A stretch of 5,363 nucleotides of DNA from Hyphomicrobiales bacterium (GTDB lineage Bacteria; Pseudomonadota; Alphaproteobacteria; Rhizobiales; Devosiaceae). The stretch's first letter is position 1; every line of letters begins with the position of its first letter. The translations under genes and the position numbers were made by a program. The stretch spans positions 1 through 5,363 of the forward strand of contig JALWTJ010000274.1 in assembly GCA_027082895.1 (NCBI GenBank). The letters run 5' to 3'. The notes beneath the pieces were generated by a model. The model was given only the letters and a program-made list of their open reading frames with translations. It had not been told where the DNA came from and made no database searches. This document shows, piece after piece, positions 1 to 5,006 of this stretch.

Positions 1-23
1 GTAACGCGGAACCGTTCGTCCAT
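1..23 (-). CDS. Start of an unidentified third gene of the transketolase operon (5' fragment)
   Basis: Only the first eight codons are in the window, reading M-D-E-R-F-R-V-T, so the product cannot be identified. The ATG (23-21) shares one base with the TAA stop of the preceding transketolase gene, giving a TAATG overlap. A good ribosome binding site, GAGGGA, lies five bases before the ATG. The tight overlap implies translational coupling and co-transcription with the split transketolase. A short acidic-basic start followed by R-V would fit a Rossmann-fold enzyme such as a 2-hydroxyacid dehydrogenase, but this is only a guess from eight residues. The gene continues past the left edge. Confidence 0.6.
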
Positions 24-1027
24 TACAATCCCTCGGCCTTGGCCAGGGAATGGACGGCTTCAACCCGCACCTTGTCCAGTTCGTCCTCGGAAATACCCAG
101 TTTCTGTCCCACCAGTTTTTCGATGCCTTGCACCAGTGCCAGCGCATCCAGTCCATAATAGCGCATCAGGTAGGGGCGTGAGCCGCCATGGGCATAGGTG
201 TCCTTCAGGCCGAGACGCATCAGGGGTTTGCCCGATCCTGCATCGGCCATGGTTTCGGCCACAAGGGAGCCGATGCCCCCTTCGGTAACGTGGTTTTCCA
301 GGGTGATGACCCCGTGCCGGACGGCGCCGACATGGTCCAGCAGGGCGGTGGTGTCAAAGGGCTTGATGGTGTGCAGGTGCAGGTGGCGCACGGATATGCC
401 GGCCTTTTCAAGGGCGGTGCGGGCGCGCATGGCTTCTTCGGTGCAGATGCCGGCGGTGACGACGAGAATATCGTCTCCCATTGCCAGTTCGCGCATTTCT
501 CCCACCTTGATGGGGGTATCAAACAGGCGGGGCACCGACCCGCGCAGAACCCGGCACCAGACGGGGCCGTCGATGGAATCGGCGGCGGCACAGATGCTTT
601 CCACCTCGGTGGCGTCGCCGGTTTCCAGAATGGTCATGTTGGGAATGGAGCGCATGACCGAAATGTCCTCGATGGACTGGTGGGTCATGCCGCCGGGGGT
701 GGTAATGCCGGGCAGAAAGGCCATCAGGCGCACCTTGCGCCGCGGGTAGGCGATGGAGGCCACCAGCTGATCATAGGGGCGCCGGTACATGAACACGCCA
801 AAGGTATGGATGAAGGGTCGGAACCCGGCCAGCCCCAGCCCGCCGGCAAAACTCATCATGTTCTGTTCGGCCATGCCCATGGACAGGAACCGGTCCGGAT
901 GCCGGTCGCGAAAGCCGTCAATTTCACACGAAGAAGTGAGATCGGCGGACAGGCACAGCACGTCCGGGTTGGCAAGGGCGTGCCGTTCAAAGGCGGCGGC
1001 ATAGGGTTTTGTCACCATTTCAACCAT
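23..1027 (-). CDS. Transketolase C-terminal subunit (pyrimidine-binding and C-terminal domains)
   Basis: A 334-aa cytoplasmic protein matching the second half of a split transketolase, which transfers a two-carbon ketol unit between sugars using thiamine diphosphate. The pyrimidine-binding domain (about residues 5-170) carries MAEQN with the catalytic Glu54 that activates the cofactor. It also carries GLGLAGFRPFIHTF, the YDQ motif (85-87), and G-G-M-T-H-Q at 112-117, which corresponds to the usual D-G-x-T-H-Q, so the Asp is replaced. SIPNMTIL (127-134) is also typical. The C-terminal domain (about 185-310) contains L-E-N-H-V-x-E-G-G at 243-251. The start at ATG 1027 has AGGAG eight bases upstream and shares one base with the stop of the N-terminal subunit (TGATG). 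A TTG codon at 1030 is possible but less likely. The family is certain; the substrate is not, since split transketolases also serve special routes such as apulose-4-phosphate or sulfosugar breakdown. Confidence 0.93.
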   Translation of the reverse strand: MVEMVTKPYAAAFERHALANPDVLCLSADLTSSCEIDGFRDRHPDRFLSMGMAEQNMMSFAGGLGLAGFRPFIHTFGVFMYRRPYDQLVASIAYPRRKVRLMAFLPGITTPGGMTHQSIEDISVMRSIPNMTILETGDATEVESICAAADSIDGPVWCRVLRGSVPRLFDTPIKVGEMRELAMGDDILVVTAGICTEEAMRARTALEKAGISVRHLHLHTIKPFDTTALLDHVGAVRHGVITLENHVTEGGIGSLVAETMADAGSGKPLMRLGLKDTYAHGGSRPYLMRYYGLDALALVQGIEKLVGQKLGISEDELDKVRVEAVHSLAKAEGL

Positions 1028-1962
1028 CAATGGTTCTCCTGCCCGTAATCGATGGGATCCATGCCCAGCTCCGCGGCAATGGAAATGTTCATGCGCGCCC
1101 GTTCCTCCTCCGAGGAAAAGCGCACATAGTGGAGCCGGGGAAACCGTTCCTTGAGAATGGACATGGAATGGTAGGGGCAGGTGCGGGCCAGAATGATCAG
1201 GGGCCGGCCGGGATGGGGCTCCCTTACCGCCTCGCGCATGGCGGTAATGTCATGGCCGTCGATCTCGATACATGCGGCACCGAAGGTTTCAAAGCGCTGG
1301 CGGATGTCGCCCACCCGCATGACCGAATCCATGGCCCCGTCGCATTGCTGGTCGTTGACGTCCATGATGGCGTAAAGGTTTTCGATTTCGTGGTGGGCGC
1401 AGGCTTGAACGGCTTCCCAGGTCTGGCCTTCCTGTACCTCGCCATCGGACATGAAGACCCATGTGCGCCCCGTTTCGCCCCGGCGGGCGCGGCCCCAGGC
1501 CAGTCCGGCGGCGGTGGACAGGCCGATGCCCAGGGTGCCGTTGTGCACTTCCATGCCGGGGCTGTGTTCGGCGCCGATCATTTCCACGCTGGAGCCATCC
1601 CGGTTGAACATGGCCAGCCCTTCGGGGGCCATGCGGCCGACCTCGACCAGGGTGGCATAGGCGTTCAGGGCGTAATGGGCCGGGGCGATGAACAGGCGGT
1701 CGAACCCGGGTTCGAACGGCCCGTTATATCCGGCGCCGGTATGGTAGGTGGTGTTGTCCGCCGAGGGCACCCCCCCGAAGGGCTCGGGGATCATGGGCAG
1801 GGTGGGGTCCCCCAGATTGAGTTCCTCGTTATAGAGCCATGCCAGCTGTTCGGCGGCGGAGCATGCCTGGGACAAATATCCGCCATTGTTGCGGATGGCG
1901 TGCTCGAAGACCCGGCGGCGAATGCCCAGGGCCACATCTTGGGTCGATCGGGTGTTCTTCAT
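1027..1962 (-). CDS. Transketolase N-terminal subunit (thiamine diphosphate-binding domain)
   Basis: A 311-aa protein corresponding to the diphosphate-binding half of transketolase. It should form the active enzyme with the product of the next gene, with the cofactor bound at their interface. The cofactor and metal motif runs from S-D-G-E-V-Q-E-G (172-179) to Asn203 in MDVND, with Asp173 and Asn203 as the expected metal ligands. The first Gly of the usual GDG is Ser. NGTLGIGLS (141-149) replaces the common TGSLGQGLS. His96 in A-P-A-H-Y-A takes the place of the usual S-K-G-H-A. A segment rich in Gly, Pro and Tyr at 55-90 is longer than in typical homologues. These changes mark a divergent member, probably with a special substrate. 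The start at ATG 1962 is chosen because AAGGGAG lies five bases upstream. An in-frame start at 1992 would lie inside the promoter. First gene of the operon, with two operator-like dyads directly upstream. Confidence 0.92.
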   Translation of the reverse strand: MKNTRSTQDVALGIRRRVFEHAIRNNGGYLSQACSAAEQLAWLYNEELNLGDPTLPMIPEPFGGVPSADNTTYHTGAGYNGPFEPGFDRLFIAPAHYALNAYATLVEVGRMAPEGLAMFNRDGSSVEMIGAEHSPGMEVHNGTLGIGLSTAAGLAWGRARRGETGRTWVFMSDGEVQEGQTWEAVQACAHHEIENLYAIMDVNDQQCDGAMDSVMRVGDIRQRFETFGAACIEIDGHDITAMREAVREPHPGRPLIILARTCPYHSMSILKERFPRLHYVRFSSEEERARMNISIAAELGMDPIDYGQENH

Positions 1963-1967
1963 GGGGG

Positions 1968-1974
1968 CTCCCTT
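1968..1974 (-). promoter_or_regulatory. Ribosome binding site deciding the transketolase N-subunit start
   Basis: On the minus strand this reads AAGGGAG, followed by five C residues and the ATG at 1962. It is the only good Shine-Dalgarno match here and fixes the start ten codons inside the longest open frame. Confidence 0.75.
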
Positions 1975-1978
1975 GATT

Positions 1979-1992
1979 GTGACTATTGTCAC
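1979..1992. promoter_or_regulatory. Operator-like inverted repeat, proximal (O1)
   Basis: GTGAC-TATT-GTCAC is a perfect 5-bp-arm dyad with a 4-bp AT-rich centre. It covers the proposed -10 box of the transketolase promoter. Its core TGAC/GTCA is shared with the second dyad, whose centre is 20 bp away. The symmetry and position suggest the site of a dimeric repressor; the regulator is not in the window. Sites with TGAC/GTCA arms occur among GntR-family operators, but the family assignment is inference. Confidence 0.5.
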
Positions 1993-2012
1993 TTGATTTT
2001 GACAACTGTCAA
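1985..2012 (-). promoter_or_regulatory. Putative sigma-70 promoter of the transketolase operon
   Basis: On the minus strand, TTGACA (2012-2007) is a perfect -35 box. After a 16-bp spacer comes GACAAT (1990-1985), which matches TATAAT at four of six positions. The start of transcription would lie near 1978, giving a leader of only about 15 bases that still includes the AAGGGAG site. Each promoter box sits inside one of the two inverted repeats, so binding there should block polymerase. Confidence 0.5.
1999..2012. promoter_or_regulatory. Operator-like inverted repeat, distal (O2)
   Basis: TTGACA-AC-TGTCAA is a perfect 6-bp-arm dyad with a 2-bp centre. On the minus strand its first half is also the -35 hexamer of the transketolase promoter. 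It pairs with the dyad at 1979-1992, two helical turns away, so both would face the same side of the DNA. Confidence 0.5.
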
Positions 2013-2036
2013 GAGATGGCAGGGGAATTTGATCTT

Positions 2037-2141
2037 TAGAGCGTGTCTGTTTCTGATGGAATCAAGACCACGCTCTATCTGTTTGATATTTCCGCACTTC
2101 TTGTCCGAAAACCGCTTCACACTTTTCGGGAAGTGCTCTAG
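2037..2141. repeat. RIME-like intergenic palindromic repeat of two hairpins
   Basis: An element of about 105 bp beginning TAGAGC and ending GCTCTAG. The first hairpin (2037-2077) has arms TAGAGCGTG and CACGCTCTA, extended inward by TCT/AGA with a one-base bulge. The second (2094-2136) has GCACTTC pairing with GAAGTGC and CCGAAAA pairing with TTTTCGG, separated by a four-base TTGT bulge and an 11-base loop. On the minus strand the loop region reads GTGTGAAGCGG, the hallmark of the repetitive intergenic element that I recall from many alphaproteobacteria and that matches the published RIME1 description (about 108 bp, two large palindromes). It lies between two genes of the same strand, so it could fold in the mRNA 3' end of the upstream gene. 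The exact family name is recall, not a search result. Confidence 0.72.
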
Positions 2142-2201
2142 CCATGGAACGGCACGGGTGGACATTTTGTTTGTTTGAACGGATACCACAAGGATCTGTT
2201 G

Positions 2202-3800
2202 TCAATCGTTTGATGGAAGGGGGTAAGTCGGGAGATCAAGGTTCGGTTGTGGCGCAACGGGCAGAGGTTGGGGGGCGGGAAGGGGTGCCAGAACCGAGGA
2301 TTCAAGCTCATAGTTTGGTAAAGCCAGGGGGTCCGTGCCGTCTTCCTCTCCGGGAAAGAGCCCTGAGGCGCGCGGATACCAGATGGTGCTGTCCATGACG
2401 GTGCGGGCTGTTCCGGGCTCCCGGTCGCCGAAATCGCCGGCCTCGAACGCAACGGGGGTATCTTCTGCCGGCTCGACAAGTTCCACGGAGCGGAAATAGG
2501 CCGGTGCCAGGGTTTCAGGGTCCCGGGGGCCGGGATAATTCCTGCTGGGATAGACGATTTCGACGGAAGTTACGTCCTTGACGGTTTCAGGAATGTTGAC
2601 GGAGATGGTTCGGGTGGCCGCGGTAAGGGAGCGGATCGCTGCGGTATGCCCGTTGATGAGAACGGAAATATCGTGATCGGCGACAAAGCGGGCCGGGTTG
2701 GTGGTGATCAGCAGGTGCCGCGTGATGGTGGGGCAGTCGGCAAGGGGGTCATCATGGGTGATGGCGCAGAAGATCTTTTCGCCGCGGGTGGCGCCGTAGG
2801 ATCGGTTCAGCGCCTTTCGCAAATCCCTCAGCTTGTTGATGGAGTCGAGGATGGCCACGCTGACCGCCCGTTCGAAATTGCGATTGATACGGCCGCGCGG
2901 CGTGGTCCCCTCGCCCACGATTCCGGCCGTGGTCAGGGCGATATAGGGATCATTGCCGCTGGGATCGACCGTGCCCTGATCCTTGTTCAGATAGGCGTGC
3001 TTGACCCGGTCGAGGGTGTTTGAAGTGCTGTTTGTCGTGACGGAATATTCGCAGAAATAGGACTCGGGAAGGGCTTCGAAACATCCGGTCATCAGCCCTT
3101 TTGCAAGGGGAATGGTGTTTTGCGGCATGGCCAGAAAGGGGGCCGGTATCAACTTTCCGAGGCCCGGCGGATTGGTGGGGGAGACGGGGGCGCTGGAGTT
3201 GGCAATATCCACCCAGTTGGAGTGGGAATAAAAGTCCTGGGCGGTGTGCAGCATGATGCCGAAATTGGTCAGAACCCGGCATTTGGCCGACAGGCCGGCA
3301 TTGTTCCGGGTAACGCAGTCCGGGTCTGAAATGTCTGTTTCAGCGGCATTGATCCGCAGGTTCTGGTCCACGATGGCAGCGGCGGTGGCCACGGCAAGAC
3401 GGAAATACTTGTTCATCCAGCCGATACATTTCGTGATGTGTCCCCGGGCGGCCGTGCGGGACTGGGGATAGCCGGGGGTTGGCAGAAAGTCCCCGTCATC
3501 GCAATGGGCCTGGCTGATCAGGTTCATGCCGTTGGACAAATCATCGGGATAGCCCACGGCACCGAACGTGCCGCTGCGACCGGCCAGCAGGTCAAGAGTT
3601 CGGGGTTGAACAAAGAGCCTGGAGGAAGGGGATGCCGGATTGGCATAGGCGCGCCGGGTGATGCGTTCATGTTCGGAATTCTGGCCCAGATAGGAAATCG
3701 TTCCAAAAGAAAATACTGAAGAACCCGAGGCAAGGAGCATCAACAGTGAAATGATCATGGACCGGACAAATATTCTCTGCATTTTTCCTGCCCTGTTCAT
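2202..3800 (-). CDS. Exported HET-C/VWA7-like protein with a putative metal site
   Basis: A 532-aa protein of unproven function. Residues 1-32 form a signal peptide: basic start, then MIISLLMLLASG. The body carries motifs typical of HET-C and VWA7-type proteins, whose fold I relate to zinc-dependent phospholipase C and S1/P1 nucleases: S-E-H-E-R-I-T-R-R-A (His44), G-Y-P-D-D (83-87), His121 in GHITKCIGW, and L-H-T-A-Q-D-F-Y-S-H-S-N-W (184-196) with His185, Asp189, His193 and Trp196. A helix with Glu310 follows. Eight cysteines (100, 125, 162, 174, 240, 250, 345, 356) would suit disulfides outside the cytoplasm. Residues about 360-420 look beta-rich and the last 30 are proline-rich. I infer an extracytoplasmic hydrolase or membrane-acting protein. 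A second start at ATG 3782 has AGGA three bases before it and may be the true one. No clear promoter of its own is visible; the tRNA-Arg gene lies just upstream on the same strand. Confidence 0.82.
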   Translation of the reverse strand: MNRAGKMQRIFVRSMIISLLMLLASGSSVFSFGTISYLGQNSEHERITRRAYANPASPSSRLFVQPRTLDLLAGRSGTFGAVGYPDDLSNGMNLISQAHCDDGDFLPTPGYPQSRTAARGHITKCIGWMNKYFRLAVATAAAIVDQNLRINAAETDISDPDCVTRNNAGLSAKCRVLTNFGIMLHTAQDFYSHSNWVDIANSSAPVSPTNPPGLGKLIPAPFLAMPQNTIPLAKGLMTGCFEALPESYFCEYSVTTNSTSNTLDRVKHAYLNKDQGTVDPSGNDPYIALTTAGIVGEGTTPRGRINRNFERAVSVAILDSINKLRDLRKALNRSYGATRGEKIFCAITHDDPLADCPTITRHLLITTNPARFVADHDISVLINGHTAAIRSLTAATRTISVNIPETVKDVTSVEIVYPSRNYPGPRDPETLAPAYFRSVELVEPAEDTPVAFEAGDFGDREPGTARTVMDSTIWYPRASGLFPGEEDGTDPLALPNYELESSVLAPLPAPQPLPVAPQPNLDLPTYPLPSND

Positions 3801-3852
3801 TGTAGAACCGGAAACACTTTTCCAGAGGGGGCGTGAAAAATCAATGGCAGGC

Positions 3853-3929
3853 TGGTGATCCCGGCGCGATTCGAACGCGCGACCCCCAGATTAGGAATCT
3901 GGTGCTCTATCCAGCTGAGCTACGGGACC
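3853..3929 (-). tRNA. tRNA-Arg (anticodon CCU)
   Basis: A complete cloverleaf on the minus strand. The acceptor stem pairs GGTCCCG (3929-3923) with CGGGATC (3863-3857), with one G-T pair. The D stem is GCTC/GAGC with a nine-base loop. The anticodon stem CCAGA/TCTGG encloses TTCCTAA, giving anticodon CCT at 3895-3893, which reads AGG codons. The variable loop is GGGTC. The T stem GCGCG/CGCGC encloses TTCGAAT. The discriminator is A (3856), and the terminal CCA is encoded (3855-3853). Nothing resembling an integrase or a repeated tRNA 3' end is visible nearby. Confidence 0.97.
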
Positions 3930-3939
3930 AGTGATGTAT

Positions 3940-3968
3940 TCATTAGGTGCAGATAGCGGGGCGATCAA
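3940..3968 (-). promoter_or_regulatory. Possible promoter of the tRNA-Arg gene
   Basis: On the minus strand TTGATC (3968-3963) is followed after 17 bp by TAATGA (3945-3940), about ten bases before the mature tRNA 5' end. The spacing is right, but the -10 match is weak. Confidence 0.25.
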
Positions 3969-4092
3969 GCCGATTTTTGACGGATTCGCAGGGGAACGTT
4001 TTTTGCGCGCAACCCCGGGGGGGGAAGCGGCATTTGCCGTGATTGACCGGGGTAGCTGCAGCCACCTGTTCTCCCGCGCTGGCAGAACGGGT

Positions 4093-4121
4093 CTGAATTG
4101 GCGTGATTTCCCTGCAATAAT
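4093..4121 (+). promoter_or_regulatory. Possible extended -10 promoter of the nuclease-like gene
   Basis: TGCAATAAT (4113-4121) fits an extended -10 element, with AATAAT matching TATAAT at five of six positions. A poor -35, CTGAAT, lies 17 bp upstream (4093-4098). Transcription would begin near 4128. This makes the TTG at 4131 an unlikely start codon and favours 4152 or 4182. Confidence 0.35.
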
Positions 4122-4151
4122 TGTGTAGCCTTGCCCTTGATCAGAAAGAAC

Positions 4152-5006
4152 ATGTTCCATCCAGTTTTCGGAAGTGGACGCGTGAAGGTTTTTTCAGGAC
4201 AGGTTTGCGGCTTCAAGATACTGTTACTGGTGTTGGCAATGTTATCCATATCCCCGGCTGGAGCGCAGGAATGCGCGGATCTCGTTGACGGTCCCATGGG
4301 ACGGGTGGTTGATGTCGTGGATGGGGATACGCTGCTGCTGGACAATGGCCTGAAGGTGCGCCTGATCGGTATTCAGGCGCCAAAACTGCCTCTGGGGCGG
4401 ATGGATTTTGAAACCTGGCCCCTGGCAGAGGATGCACGGCAGGCCCTTGCTGATCTGGCTCTTGGACAGACGGTGCGGGTGCGTTTTGGCGGGCAACGGA
4501 GGGATCGTTACGGGCGCGTGCTGGGGCATGTCTTCGTGGGTGATGAACAGGTCTGGGCGCAAGGGGCGCTGGTGGCGGCCGGGCTGGCGCGGGTCTATTC
4601 CTTTTCCGACAATCGGCGGTGTCTCGCTCCCTTGTACCGGATGGAGGCCCAGGCGCGGGCGCAGCGGGCCGGAATATGGAACGGCATTGATTTTTATGCC
4701 ATCCGGCATGCGGATCGCCCGCAGCAGATCGCGCGGCGGGTGGATCAATATGAACTGGTCGAGGGGCGGGTTCTTCATGCGGAACGTGTGGGGCGGCGTG
4801 TCTATTTGAATTTCGGATCGGACTGGCATACGGATTTCACGGTGACGATCGAGCAGGCAGCGCTGAACCTGTTCGCGGACCGGGGGCTTGACCCCGTCAA
4901 ATTGCAGGATGCCCTGATCCGGGTCCGGGGATGGGTCGAATTGCGTGATGGTCCGCGGATTGCGGTTACCCATCCCGAGCAGATCGAGGTGCTGGCGCTA
5001 CCATGA
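4152..5006 (+). CDS. Exported staphylococcal-nuclease (thermonuclease) family protein, altered active site
   Basis: A 284-aa protein with a signal peptide: a hydrophobic ILLLVLAMLSI stretch ending in A-G-A at 38, so cleavage before QEC. The nuclease fold (about 48-180) shows V-D-G-D-T at 56-60, VRLIGIQAPK at 69-78 and D-R-Y-G-R at 118-122. Compared with Staphylococcus nuclease, the equivalents of Asp21 (Asp59), Arg35 (Arg70) and Arg87 (Arg122) are kept. The metal ligand Asp40 is Gln75 and the general base Glu43 is Lys78, so ordinary calcium-dependent cleavage is doubtful. Residues about 198-284 form an extra beta-rich domain, possibly OB-like, with YLNFGSDWHTDFT and a closing VTHPEQIEV. The start is uncertain: ATG 4152 is listed. 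GTG 4182, with GGAAG seven bases upstream and a shorter signal peptide, is a good rival; TTG 4131 is unlikely. It overlaps the next gene by four bases (ATGA). Confidence 0.88.
   Translation: MFHPVFGSGRVKVFSGQVCGFKILLLVLAMLSISPAGAQECADLVDGPMGRVVDVVDGDTLLLDNGLKVRLIGIQAPKLPLGRMDFETWPLAEDARQALADLALGQTVRVRFGGQRRDRYGRVLGHVFVGDEQVWAQGALVAAGLARVYSFSDNRRCLAPLYRMEAQARAQRAGIWNGIDFYAIRHADRPQQIARRVDQYELVEGRVLHAERVGRRVYLNFGSDWHTDFTVTIEQAALNLFADRGLDPVKLQDALIRVRGWVELRDGPRIAVTHPEQIEVLALP

Larger units (their letters stand above)
3930..4151. other. Divergent intergenic region between tRNA-Arg and the nuclease-like gene
   Basis: About 220 bp with no convincing gene. The short open frame through it (3931-4128) begins in the tRNA leader and has no recognisable motif or ribosome site. 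Structures seen are the 10-bp palindrome TTGCGCGCAA (4003-4012), a run of eight G (4017-4024), and a near-palindrome GGTAGCTGCAGCCACC (4051-4066, one mismatched pair). Outward-facing promoter candidates lie at both ends. Confidence 0.6.

Noticed and set aside
188..1048. A 286-codon plus-strand open frame opposite the transketolase C-subunit gene
   Set aside because: It is rich in Gly, His and Ala in the low-complexity way typical of the antisense of GC-rich genes, has no domain motif, and lies wholly opposite a gene with clear catalytic motifs.
1963..1992. Start of the transketolase N-subunit at 1992, ten codons upstream
   Set aside because: It would place the first codons inside the proposed -10 box and proximal dyad, and it lacks a ribosome binding site, unlike the ATG at 1962.
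1009..2178. A 389-codon plus-strand open frame opposite the transketolase N-subunit gene
   Set aside because: It is an antisense shadow. It runs through the promoter dyads and the RIME-like repeat and shows no recognisable domain.
1989..2189. A 66-codon minus-strand open frame across the RIME-like repeat
   Set aside because: Most of it is the palindromic repeat itself, it ends inside the promoter region, and it has no good ribosome binding site.
3808..3825. A hairpin CCGGAAA/TTTCCAG between the tRNA and the HET-C-like gene, as a tRNA terminator
   Set aside because: The arms contain a mismatch and there is no T run after it on the minus strand. It resembles part of the RIME second hairpin (shared ACACTTTTC), but the match is too short to call a repeat copy.
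3853..3929. tRNA-Arg as an integration site for a genomic island
   Set aside because: No integrase, no duplicated tRNA 3' end and no phage or plasmid genes are visible on either side within the window.
3931..4128. A 65-codon plus-strand open frame between the tRNA and the nuclease-like gene
   Set aside because: It begins with GTG next to the tRNA 5' end, has no ribosome binding site, includes the G run and shows no known motif.
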